Source: Epiperipatus broadwayi
Lineage: Eukaryota; Onychophora; Udeonychophora; Euonychophora; Peripatidae
DNA: 64,000 bases
Reading direction: 5' to 3'
Assembly (NCBI GenBank): GCA_028023455.1
Contig: JAQFVV010006709.1
Span: 250,001-314,000 of the forward strand
The first letter of the stretch is position 1, and every line of letters begins with the position of its first letter. Shown here piece by piece: positions 11,454 to 22,888 of this stretch. The position numbers were made by a program, and so were the translations under genes. A model generated the notes under the pieces. It saw only the letters and a program-made list of their open reading frames with translations, was not told where the DNA came from and ran no database searches.

Positions 11454-13929
11454 ATATGAAAAGTATTATGCTGGGTAACTGATTGTTATTTTGATATAAT
11501 TTTTTTTGTACATGTATTCTATATGCTTATGTCAGAGGTTGAAGTATTTATTTGCTATTATGAAGCTAGCAGATAATTTAGAGGGGTAAATGCAAAAAAA
11601 AATATTGTTTTATCTTTGCATAGTTAGAGATGATGAAGTCTGTTTAATAACAATTGTTATACTTCAAAATTTGAAGCATTTATAATTCATCATGAATTAA
11701 AGATTTATTTTCGATTTATTGGTTAATGTTGGTATAATATCTACATATTGCATATGATTTGAAATTATTTTATGCATGTTACATGTATGTGTGCCTGTTT
11801 TGTGCGATTCATTTATATAATTGTTGAATTTATAATCGCTTGACTTGTATTTTTCCTGATTGGTTTCTGATGATGTAATATGCCAAAAGAGATGAAAGAA
11901 TTAGGAATTTATCTACAAACAAGTTTTTTTTTTTTATGTTTAGAATAAAATGTGTTGAGTAGCTATGAAGAAAGAAATCGTTAAGGATATATATTATATT
12001 GTCAAGGATTGAGAGAACTCTCCCTTAGTTTATTTAATACATATCATGAGTGGATTATATTTCCTAGATTAAGCATTTGTACTTTACGATGATTATATTA
12101 TATGAAGTGAAGCAGTGTATTTGCCTTGTTTTTGGTGATGAGACTGAGTACACACCAACATTGAACCTCTGAGTAAGGTTAGGGAGTCACTATATTTTGT
12201 CATTTAGATTAGTAGAATTAAGAAGGTCTTATTGTCCCTCATGTGCCCATTTTGGAATGTTTTTCAATCGTGTAATCATAGCTATGTGTTATATAGTTTG
12301 CCAATTAAAATAAATGGTAGGATTAATTTTCTTTATGGAGCATCTAAAGCAGAAATAGTGTTAAAGTCATTGGTTGGTCTATGGCATTATCCATATCATG
12401 ATATTTTATCTCTTAATTTCATAAGCAGACCGATGGGATGTAGCTATGTTGATTATATTATAACAGGTAGCATATGATTCTGAAGAAATGGAAGAAATTT
12501 ATCACTGGATTTGTAAGTCTCAGGTAGATATTTCAAGTCATATCATGCTAACTTATTATAAATTTTAAATCATCCAATCCTCAAAATGTTTCATCCTCAC
12601 CTTGAATGAGAAAACAAAAAAAGGAACAAAGAAAGTGTAGCTAGTTAATAGAATTGTTCAAATAACTCATACAGTGTGATCTCTCTAACTCATATGTTTA
12701 GACCCACATTGCATCGTTTAATCACCCCAGTGTTGGTTTGGTTGACAAAGGATATTAGAATTGGCTGATAGTATGTATATATATGAAGTAAGGATGTAAA
12801 GGTATTACTTTGTTTTGTCAGTTCGTGTTACATGAATGCATAATAAAATAGAGTTATGAGTTTTGGAATATAAAAAGAAAAAAGAAAAAGAGAAGAAAAA
12901 TATAAATATCAGATATCAAGTCCTGCAAGATATATTTATAAATTTAGTAGTTATAATTGATAAATTTAGTCAATAAACTCTGAAACTCTGATCTTAATAT
13001 AAACTGATTGTATTTATTTCAGTTACATAATGTAATAAATGTTTCATTTATTTTAAACTTTGTTAAGAGTTGTTCTTTTACATGCATTCGTATTCTTAGT
13101 TTCCACACCTACATATCCAATATGATATAATTGCACTATTTCATGAATTTAATAATGAACATGTTCAGATCTGATAATATTATTTTATTTTGATCCAAAC
13201 ATTATATGAAATGCTTAATTATTTGATGAACTTCTGGGAAAGTCTATGTACTTAATTATTCTTTGGATAATGATGTGAAATAAAAAGGTACCCTATTTCT
13301 TTCATTGTCTAACTACTATTTCATTAGAACAATACTCAATTTTATGTCATTATTGTGATGGTGCTTGGTAGCTATTCTATAGTATGAATTTTTAAATAAG
13401 TTATATAATAAAACCCTGAGATCTTCCTTATTGTTTCAAAGTAGATATTAATTTAGTCATATGATTTAAACTTATCATATAGTAAAAGTTAATTAGTGCT
13501 ATATCTTTGTTTTATTTAATTTAAATTTATTATACAGTAAAAGTTGATTAGTGCCATATCTTTATATTGATCTTTTAAAGTACGACCGTGGTTAGTTAGA
13601 AGTGCATTTAGACAATGGGAGGAACTAAACTTGAACTATAACTTATTAGTTTAAATGGATGAAACTTATCAACTTCAACTACTTATTTATTGCAAAACCA
13701 AGTAGATATTTTACTCTTATTGATTCACAATATTTCTTCCTGTAGTTTATTTGCATTTTACATATTATGGAACTATATGCCTCCCACTGAGTAAGCTATA
13801 GTTGGACATTATTCTAAGAGTCTCGATAGTGATTCAAAGTAGAGTCCGGTTAGTAGTTTATTCTATTATCAATAGAATTGGCTCCCGGGTATTTATTCAT
13901 GAGATGTAGAATTGGTGTTGGGGGAGGAT
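11454..13929. other. Intergenic loop DNA with a short tandem duplication
   Basis: No gene was recognised. A 55-bp imperfect tandem duplication lies at about 13,470-13,565 (AGTAAAAGTTAATTAGTGC and AGTAAAAGTTGATTAGTGC, starts at 13,481 and 13,536). The patch at 12,100-12,900 has a TATATATATGAAG block (about 12,776) and AATAAAATAGAG (about 12,842) and could be an old LTR fragment, but no ends could be fixed. The 81-codon frame at 12,232 has no recognisable product. Confidence 0.5.
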
Positions 13930-14088
13930 TACAATATATATTACTACATTAAATGTAGCCTTTAATGACAAAAACATAAAAATAGTGAATGCATAGGATA
14001 AATGTGAACAAAATTGAGACACTCTTGGAGGGAGGAGAGGTACGAACAATGAAATAAAAACTTTATATTGGATTTCAATATAAATAAT

Positions 14089-14736
14089 TGTCATATCTGA
14101 CCTTACCTTCAGAAGTGGACTAGTCCAGATTCCTTCCTTATTTGATTGGATTAAGCACTAATTTCCACTAACCAATGTGGAAACATATGGATAACCTATG
14201 TGTATAACCAATGTATAAACATGGCCAAAGGGTAAAACATAAGTATGGACAATGTGTAAACATGTGGATAAACCTACCATTGGTTAGTATGGGTTAATAG
14301 GCAATGATGCTCTCTGAAGCCAATTATTGCTAGTAAGATAGGGGATCTTGTAATAAATAGGCAGCCTTTTTGGAGGCAAGCAAGACACACACACCCACAC
14401 ACAGAGAGAACGTCTATCTAACCTGAATGTGTTCTCAATTGAAACTACTTCCAACAGCGGTGTTTCTATTATAGTCATTGCCGATATGTGTAAGCAGTGC
14501 GGCAAGTTCACGATATGACTGGAAGCTGCAAAAACAACGGCCGACTCGAGACAAGCTGTCCAGTGCAGCGGAAGATTCTTGACTAGAACTCACACTCAAA
14601 GCTAAGATATACAGCTGGAAGTGAGTTGTCAGTTCGGGACCAGCACAGTATTAACTGCGTTTATCTACGCACAACTGTATTTAGTGAGTGTTCATATTTT
14701 TACTGATATCGCTGTTGGTTTGAGCCACATCAAACA
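14089..14736. mobile_element. Solo LTR inserted in right arm
   Basis: The insert starts TGTCATATCTG and ends CACATCAAACA, with TAAT on both sides (14,085-14,088 and 14,737-14,740). The left arm lacks it, and arm homology resumes exactly on either side, which is strong support for a real insertion of 648 bp. Its 3' half is markedly less AT-rich. It contains an 11-bp inverted pair, ACTAACCAATG (14,168) and CATTGGTTAGT (about 14,278). The 4-bp duplication fits Ty3-type or similar LTR elements. The family and strand are not determined. Confidence 0.75.
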
Positions 14737-15204
14737 TAATAATAATAAAGTTAAGAATAACAATTAAATCTTTATTTGAGAAATAAATTGATCGAAAATT
14801 TAAAAAGCAGTTTTTTTTTTTAACGGGGGGTACAAATGAAAATATAAAAAGCTAGTTAAATATAAATTGTAAAGTCAGAGAAAAAAATAAAAATAAAAAA
14901 AATAATTTTTAATAATTTCATTTATTTATAATGTTTATCTTATCAAATAGATTAAAATTTAAAAACTCTTGGGATATCAGTAGATTATATTAATATATAA
15001 GCAAATTTACGGTTAGTTGATAAAAATGTTATGTAGTATACACATACGCCAATCCAAGGCTAAATACAACAATTCGTTTATTGGTCAACTAAGATTATTA
15101 AGATTAATACTTTTTACTTTTTCTAATCCATGCATCTTCCTCTCTTAGCGCGTGCTCATATCATAAAGCCACATTAATTTCATTTGCTTGAAAAATTTAC
15201 AATC

Positions 15205-15218
15205 CCAGTAGATGGCGG
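15205..15218 (+). promoter_or_regulatory. CTCF-consensus-like motif (right arm)
   Basis: CCAGTAGATGGCGG is on the plus strand and is the mirror copy of the left-arm motif at 1,923-1,936. The two point away from each other (divergent). It survived identical in arms that have otherwise drifted by about 20%. Function is unproven. Confidence 0.35.
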
Positions 15219-15975
15219 TGCAAAGAAGAATTTTGAGACCAAGAGAAGAACAGCCATTTTTTCAAGTAAAATAGAAAGGTTAAGTGTATAATTTTAAAGT
15301 TGTATGTGTATACGTATAATATTTATTGTGTTTATGTCGGAGATTTGAATGGGTACTACATTAACATTGAATTAGCTGAATTGCGAAATCTGAGTAAACA
15401 TTTAAATTCTAAAATTTAACGTCTATGTAATGATAACAATAGCTCTCATGACTACGTAGCCTAGTAGACTTTCAAATATACTTCAGAATTATATGAAGCT
15501 ATCTATATGTAACATTTGTAGCCAAGTAGTTCTAAGTGAAATGATGACAAGCTGCATTTTGCAAAAAAATAGTTTGGGCAAAAAAAAAATTGAAAATGAC
15601 AATTCCTTTAAAATAGTATTACAAGTGAAAAAAATAGACATTTGTGTCGTACCGTTATAGATCGCACAATAAGTACGTCATTTCATATAAACTTTTTGTC
15701 CCCAAAATACTTTATTCACAACATTTTAAAGAAAATGAAGTCTAAAATTGCCCCAGAAAAAAAAAACAACTATATAGTATCGGTCAATTCCGCTCTGTTA
15801 TTTTAAATATAAAATACTGACTGACATAATAATGATTAATGCCTAATAATGAATTAATACTGTTTAAATAAGATTTTGTCTAAACAAAATAGTTTCTGAT
15901 AATCTTTTTCATCACGTAAACGCTTAGCTTGTTCAGTTAAATTAACACATTTATGTGATTTGTGCCATTTGCAGC

Positions 15976-16197
15976 ATTGCAATGATCTTTACAAGTGTAC
16001 CATATATTGTAACTTCAAGCGCTTAATCAAAAGTTAATACAATATTCAATGTATTATTATTTTTACTGAGGTTTATACATGGATAAGTTTAAGTTAAAAT
16101 TCATATTTTATTGTTGTAATTATTTTAATTCAAAAATGGTATGAAATAAACAATTTACAACTTTATTTTAAATACGAAATAAGATGAAGTGCTAGCT
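15976..16197. other. About 220-bp insert in right arm
   Basis: The left arm reads straight through from the equivalent of TGTGCCATTT to CTCATTTCATTTTAG with about 12 intervening bases, while the right arm has about 220 extra AT-rich bases. No terminal repeats or clear duplication were found, so the insertion type is unknown. A deletion in the left arm is the alternative. Confidence 0.5.
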
Positions 16198-16809
16198 AAT
16201 TCTCATTTCATTTTAGTACCAATTGCTAAAAAAATTGTAGCAGTTTTCACAGGAAGTATATTTTTATTTAGTCACCTTTTCATTGTCTTTGAGGCAAGCA
16301 ACAATTCTCAAATTAAACGATGTTATTTTTATTTGAGTATCAACAATCCAAACTAATCCAATTATTGTTAAAGTTCAGATTGCACAGGGTTTTATTATTA
16401 ATGTGTTTTTTTGAAGAAATCTTGTGCACTTAAAGATCTTTGTACTTAAGTAAATAATTAATGGCATTATTTTAAATTACCACAATTTTTACGTTATGAA
16501 AAAATATAACTCTGCAGGTTCAAATAATTGAAATGAGAGTTTGTTATCTTTCTATACACTTTGAAAGGGCATTCCTTTGAAACACATATGAAAAATAGTT
16601 TTTCCTCTTTCATCATGTGGGGATAAGTTAACTGTAATATTAATAGCCCTACTTACTTGAGAGTAAATATTGAGAACATTAAATACAACTATAGTGTGTT
16701 TTTCATGCCGAACACACCCTTGTCAAAGGCAATTCATTGTATTCAAAAAATCCAAAAATAGAAATACAATTTTGTAAGTTAAGTGGGAATATTTGTAAGA
16801 AAATTTTTC

Positions 16810-17830
16810 TAAGATTAATTCTGTTTTCTTGATCCATAACCTCTTTTCCACATCATATTAGTAAACTTTTTTATTTCATCTATCCTTTCACATGTGTTGC
16901 TTTTTATATTTTTTACAATTTATTGGGATTCAATTTCAACTGTCCATTTACTATTACCTACATTTTTTACAATACATCCCCAGTTCAGCTCCATTTTAAT
17001 CTCTTAATTCTTTGAGTAGCATCAGCAAATGGTTTGATTTGTATATTTTGTTTTCAATCTTTTCTCCTTCTAACATTCATTTCCATGTTTTGATGAATAG
17101 TCTGAATTTTCTGTATTGCTTTTTTGTTAAATGTTCAAGTTTCAGATCTATGAATAAGATATGATGTAACTCATACATTAAAAACTTTTCTCTGAAACAC
17201 AGAGACATATTTTCTTTGAATATTTATTTCTTTTAAAAGCATTCTATCTATGTTTTATTCTATGATTAATTTCATTCATTATGTTTCTATCTGTATTAAT
17301 TATGTGATGAAGATATTTATAATTATTAACATTTTTTAATTTATGATTATCAATAATTATTTTCTTTTGAGAAAATTAGTTAACATTTCTTTAGTCTTTT
17401 TAGCATTTATCTTGAGCCCATTTTCTTACTATCATCTGATAATGCTTATAACATTTCCTAAAGCTGTGAAGCATTATTTGCAAAATCAGTTACATTCAAA
17501 ATCCAGATAAATAATCTCTACTTATTTTAACTCTCTTTTCATTTTAATCTCTAAAATAGTTTTTGAGTAATTCTTGAAAAAATTTTGGAGGTATTGAAAT
17601 ACTCTTTTGTATACTTTTTTCAATACTAATCTTAATATTGGCATATAATCAAATTACTGTTATTGAATTTTGATATTTCTCACAATATGATAATATCTTG
17701 GGTCTACATCTTGATAGTACAGATTTTTAATAGTGGTCATAACATATATATTTCAAACATTCTATAAGTTTCAAGGGAAGAAATGGAGAGATAAAAATGT
17801 CTGACCATTGCCTGCCACTGCTTCATTCAT
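16810..17830 (-). pseudogene. Decayed RTE retrotransposon fragment (copy 3), RT and C-terminal part
   Basis: Reading the minus strand from about 17,760 down gives DVDPRYYHIVRN, then a degraded QGDSISP-type block (SIQKSISIPPKFF), ANNASQL and a block matching the C-terminal region of copy 1 (ENMSLC, then KSNHLLMLLKEL). Nucleotide matches to copy 1 are long, for example TTTGCAAATAATGCTTCA. Many stops and indels are present. The FADD catalytic block is destroyed. It retains the roughly 20 codons deleted in copy 1. The 17,760-17,830 extension is weak. It ends abruptly at the inverted-repeat arm near 16,809, just short of the expected ORF terminus. Confidence 0.75.
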
Positions 17831-18959
17831 CTTATCTTATTTTTAAAATATTTTTATTAGTATTATTAATTAAAGCATATACACTACTTAGTCTGATTAA
17901 ATTTCAAGTTTATAAACCATATAATATGATTAGGTTTCTTTTGTACAAAGTTTTTATATAATTATTTCCAGATGTGTACAATATTCCTAAACAAAAACTT
18001 GATTTTTTTTTTTCTCAGTCAATTGTGTTAACCCAGAGAAAATATAAGTAACCATTGTTTTAATTACTTAAAAAAAAAAAAATCCTCCTTTTCTTTCTTT
18101 TTACAAATTAAAATTCTTTTTTTAAAGAAAAAAAAAAAAAAGATTTTAATTGTTATATTTAAAATTGATAAAATAAAAGCAGGGCTTTCTCATTCTTAAT
18201 TTATCTAATTGTTTCTCCCTTTATTTTAAAACTGTCTTAAAAAAGAAAAAAAATCGAATGACTTTTTTGTTCTTAAAAAAATTATTGTTGTAAACTAAAT
18301 ATATTTAACCATTTGCTCTCTTTGATTTACTGATGTATCTCCCATTTTAGTGATAACTACATTGACTGATTTTATTTATATGATAAACTTTACTATTTCT
18401 ATTTTTTTTTTCACACATAACCTTAATAACTAGATAGCAATTCAAGCAGTAGAGGCATCACATTCAAAATCACAACTTATGATCTATACGTAAACTAAAT
18501 GTTAACAATTTTTAATTTCCCAGAAAATATTGCAACTACATTGTGAACTATATATATATAGTGCATACTACTACAGTTGCTAACCAAGGATTTTTTAGTT
18601 TGGATAGCTTTCTGTTTTAGATCACAAACATTATTACAGTGAACCAGGATATCTTATTGGTGCTTCACTATCTATTTATATCAGAAGGTTATACACAAGC
18701 CCATACTTGCAGTTCAGCTAATCTTCTTGCGAGAAAAGGCTTAATAGTATTAATATTTCCATTTACCATTAGTTTGCATTCATCCTAAAACATTTCAAAC
18801 ACTACACCACTCTTGTGATTCCATCCTCATCATCACTGGTCATGTTCTTTTTTTTTTTTGTCATAATTATTATTTATGACTTTAATAATTATTAATATAA
18901 AATACGATTTTTTTTTTAATTATTTCATTTGAATACACAAAATTTATGTTTCAATAGTT
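17831..18959. other. Intergenic, homopolymer-rich, nothing recognised
   Basis: The stretch is rich in A and T runs. One imperfect A/T hairpin lies at about 18,105-18,155 (AAATTAAAATTC facing GATTTTAATT), and a 7-bp palindrome pair GTCATAA/TTATGAC lies near 18,860. Nothing coding was recognised. Confidence 0.5.
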
Positions 18960-20560
18960 TTATATTTTATTCTCCATACATGGAATCATTGGTCCATTTA
19001 ACATTTCCTAGGTCTTTGAGGAGATAGACCATCATATTCAAGGCAGGATCAAACCTCCCCTCTCTCCAGGTATTTTTTTTTATTAATCTAAGCATCTTCA
19101 ATTGGGTTGACAAGAAAATTTCTCTATCTCTCACATGGTCAACATTAACAATTTTCACTGAAGTGGATGTGGGTTTTTTTCCTATTACTTCTCTTTGCTA
19201 TTATAGCCAGTGACACTATTCTCAATTCTTTAATCATTCTGAAATCTATTGTTTTATAATTTTCCACTACATATTTATAATTAATCTTTTGGATTTCTAC
19301 CTTTGACAATGCTTCTATTTGCTCTTCTATATTATACAATTTTTCATCTTAATTTTGTATTTGTTTGAAAATATTTTTATTTTTCAAGAGTACTTCATTC
19401 ATATTTTTCAGTTTTCTATTAATCTTTTGTTGACCATCTTTCCCTTTTCCCTCATTCTGTTGTATTTTTTCAACATTCATAAGCATCATATCTAAATTTC
19501 ATTGCTCATTTTTTAACTTTTATTTCCTCGGTAACATCATGTGAGCATTCTCTTTCCCTTCCTTATTCCATTGTATTTTGCTTCATCTCTTGACATGCCT
19601 TTTCCATTTTATTTTACTCTATGATAAATTTTCTAATTCTTTTATAGTCTTTTCCCTCTGTTGCTCATAGTTCTATTTAATGTGATTTTGCATTCTTTTA
19701 ATATTTTCTTTTATTTCATTTAGAAGTCTTAACATTTTATTTTGATTTTCAATCATTTCGTTGAAGGTTGATTTTCAAACACTTTTTTTTTCCATTGCTC
19801 CTACCAAAGTCTGGGCTTTGTCTTTCAGTTTGACTGATATTTCATCTAAAAATGTTTATATTCATCCCATTAAATTTCATACTATAATTTCTGATCATAT
19901 AAACAGGGACTATATATAAGAATCAAGAAAATAGCTGACTAAATCATAACATTGTTCTATATGTAGTAAATTTCTTTTGAAAGCACAAAAGTTTATTATG
20001 CTACTGCATATTGATCTTGAAATGATTATCATAATCTCTGTTATTGTTACACCAATCCTCTTGTTTAGCTTTCTATTTTTCATGTTTGTCTCTATTTCAG
20101 TTTGTCCTGGGTTATGTTTTACTCTTTCTGATTTTATTTCATCTTATGAAACAATGTCATTTTTTGTGATCTGAATACAGTCACTTTTATTCTCTTTATT
20201 GTTGTCCATTTTCTTTAGCATCTTTTCTAATTTTTTTCCATGGATTATAGACTTTGTTTACTTTCCTGTCTTCTTTACTTGGTTCTATTTTTTTTTAATG
20301 ATTCTTTAAATTCTTCCATTTATTGCCTCGAGCATTGACTGTTTTAATTATTCCATTGCATGCTGAATTCCTTTAAACATTTTCTGTATTGAATGCTGAT
20401 TTTGCATTATTCTATTCGCAAGTGCATTTGCATATCCTTGTCTTGTCTATTCTTTCAACTATCTCAGGATTTTTAAATGTGATGGGGCTGTCTTCTTCCC
20501 AGGCTATCTCCTCCGGTGCTGAATTACTATAGTTCTCTGCCTCTAGGTTAGAGAAAGAGA
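18960..20560 (-). pseudogene. Decayed coding-like region, coiled-coil rich, unrecognised
   Basis: The minus strand shows blocks of plausible coding sequence in changing frames: AENYSNSAPEEIAWEEDSP (about 20,545-20,489), ANRIMQNQHSIQKMFKGIQ (about 20,425-20,370), KLKDKAQTLVGAMEKKK (about 19,845-19,785), a Lys/Glu-rich stretch, and a 63-codon frame (18,967-19,158) with LRLIKKNTWREGRFDP. The Lys/Glu/Gln heptad-like composition resembles the coiled-coil ORF1 of a LINE or a gag-like protein, but I do not recognise the family. It has the same strand as RTE copy 3 just downstream, so a link is possible, though RTE elements usually lack a long ORF1. Many stops make it inactive. Confidence 0.35.
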
Positions 20561-20676
20561 GAAAATTTTTATTTCTGTTTTGTATGAAATTACTCTGTTT
20601 CTAATATGTTCCTTTAAACTTTATACTTGCTTCTATCTTTTATAATAAAGTTCACTAAATTTATATTCAATTTATA

Positions 20677-21856
20677 CTCCTAATTCTCTTTTTACACGAA
20701 TTTTTTTTTTAAACGTAATTTTAAAATAATATGATTGGTGAAAAAAAAAAAAACAACAAACCAATATTCACGATTGGAATGAAGAAACAAGTATTATTAT
20801 CTACAAAGCTTTAAAAAAAAATCATCTTACATTCTCAAAGTAGTTCTTAGAATGTTGTTATTAAACCTTTTTTTTTTTTTTAAATTCTAAATAATTTAAT
20901 GTAAGTAATATAAAATTTATTTTCCTTTTTATAAGATTGTAAATGTTTTTAATTTGGTGTTTATTTACAGATTTGTTTCTGAGGTCAAATTTGTCCTGGC
21001 TACATCACAACACTAAAAAAAAATTATGTTTTTTATTATTATTTAATTTTGAAAAAAAAGTTTAACAAAAATCCATTTTTTTGGCAATATTCATGCAAAT
21101 GAGGAAATTTGTTTGTTTGCATTTTGACATTAGTTTTTTTTTTTAAAAATTCCTTGTTGTTGTTGATGTTAAAAAAATTTACTTTTGATTAAAATTAATT
21201 GATTAATTTGTTTAAATTTATAATTATTAATTTTTCCAAAAATCAATAAATGGTAAATTTTAGTGATAGCAATGTTATTCCAGTCATTTGCAAACATTGC
21301 ATTTATTGTCATAAAGGTACTTTTCTCTTTTACTGGCAGACAAAATGTTGTCTGTATTTTTGATGAATACATGGTTCTGAGAACCTACAATTTTGAATGT
21401 GTTAGTTCTTAAATTAAAAAAAATCAGTTATATGAAATAAAGGTAATAAGTTCTAATAAGTTGCATTAGTAATCATTATTTTAATTTTTTATTTATTTAT
21501 AATATGGAAGTGACAGTATGCTTTGAACTTTAAAGTTTTCAATGGCTTGTGTAGAGAAAGCAGTGAGGCTTTTATCATAAGTGTTATCACTTTCAAATGT
21601 TTTTATTTTTCAAATGAAATTTATGTTTCTATAACTCATTTTTTATTTATATTCAATATGTAAGAAGTAAAATTTGATAGCACACAAAAAATATAATATT
21701 CTAACAAATTTTTTTATATGGTTTATTTAATTATTTTCATTGATTTCTTAGATCCGGAACCAATCTCCTTATCTTCCATATATATCACTAATTTTTTTTC
21801 CCATGTAATTTCCAGGAACCAATCTGTCATATAAAAAGAGAAGTATATAATGAACT
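20677..21856. mobile_element. Possible diverged relative of the TA-flanked MITE
   Basis: Starting after a TA at 20,675, CTCCTAATTCTCTTTTTACACG matches the left end of the 10,486 element at about 18 of 22 positions, and the following TTTAAACG..TTTTAAAATAA also resembles it. A candidate right end is ATAAAAAGAGAAGTATA (21,831-21,847), which is much weaker. The interior is AT-rich with no coding sequence. Only the left end is persuasive. Confidence 0.3.
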
Positions 21857-22651
21857 CACTATTAGTATTCAATTTATACTTGTAATAATGAATTTCACTC
21901 CAAGCATCACCAAATTTCCATGAATATCACTACACTTGAACTGTCCAACTTCTTTTGTTGCTTATTTCTGATTATAACTTGCCAAATTTCCTATTAAATA
22001 ATATATTCTGCCAGCAGTTTTTGATATCTTGGGGTGTATTTTGTATTCGAACCCCACATTGGACTCTAAAAATTAATAAATACACTGTGTAATGGATAGC
22101 AGGCATCTAATATCCATCATCAGAGGGCATCAGTAGACCTCTAGTCTAGAAACCAATGCAAGTGCCCACCACAGCTGTATCATCACGTATATATCTAAAA
22201 TCACTGCTAGATTACAGAGAACAGATTCTTGGAAAAATAAGTAATGACAGTGCAGACAACAGTAAACAAAATATGACAAATCTAGCGATTAACAAAACAA
22301 TATTATTAACAATTTAACAATATAGTGTACATAATATACAATTCTGTTATAAGTTTAAATATCAGAGTTATTTTAATATTATAAGTTTGGAATAATAGTT
22401 AACTCCTGATAGTTTACATTGTACTTCCCTTAAACGTTCTTTTAGTACTATTAATAATCCCTGAAATTTTACAAAGGTTTATAATTCCAGATGTACATAC
22501 ATAAGCAGGTTTAATCACTATACATGTTCACACACGCAGACTATTACAAAACAAAGCTTATATGCAGTGCATTTAATTCAATCACAAAAAAACAAGGAGC
22601 GACAATTAATAGACCCATTAATAACCCATGTTAGAAAACAAAACGATATAG
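21857..22651. other. Intergenic with a GC-richer island at 22,040-22,260
   Basis: The island includes TTCGAACCCC (22,049) and an ATGGATA/TATCCAT-type inverted pair near 22,090-22,115. On the minus strand GGGGTTCGAATAC looks like a pol III B box, but no A box lies at a suitable distance. It is probably an interspersed-repeat fragment of unknown type. Confidence 0.35.
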
Positions 22652-22888
22652 ATAAAAGCATGGGAAAGAAGAGCACTTGATCCAATGCAAAGAAAATATC
22701 AATAACCACGAATATATTGAGCAGTAATCAGAAAAATAACTCATGAGATCAATATATAATAATAACTTATATAAATGAGCATAGGAAAGAAGTTTAGTTT
22801 ACCCAGCACAAAAATATTAAAAATCATGAATGTCTACAGTGGTAAGCAAAACAATAAATCACTAGGCTGAATATACACATTTTCTTTA
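22652..22888 (+). repeat. Degenerate tandem repeat, about 119-bp period, 2 copies
   Basis: ATAAAAGCATGGGAAAGAAG (about 22,652) recurs as ATAAATGAGCATAGGAAAGAAG (22,771). Downstream words such as AAAATATCAATAACCACGAAT and AAAATATTAAAAATCATGAAT line up at the same offset. Confidence 0.55.

Larger units (their letters stand above)
13930..16809. repeat. Right arm of giant inverted repeat
   Basis: This is the reverse-orientation partner of 344-2,560. The homology continues on both sides of the 648-bp solo LTR (14,089-14,736): sequence near 14,000-14,085 matches 2,390-2,540 of the left arm and sequence after 14,740 matches left-arm sequence before 2,395. A second insert of about 220 bp lies at 15,976-16,197. 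Past about 16,809 the sequence turns directly into the decayed RTE copy 3, and the left arm has no equivalent inside the window because the hAT end interrupts it. Confidence 0.85.

Noticed and set aside
14284-14511. 75-codon minus-strand frame
   Set aside because: It falls inside the solo LTR and has no recognisable motif.
22095-22130. Hammerhead ribozyme (CTGATGA on minus strand)
   Set aside because: No GAAA core element follows at a suitable distance and no three-stem fold is apparent.
22010-22200. tRNA gene or tRNA-derived SINE (GGGGTTCGAATAC on minus strand)
   Set aside because: A B-box-like word is present, but the nearest A-box-like word is about 95 bases away and no cloverleaf can be drawn.
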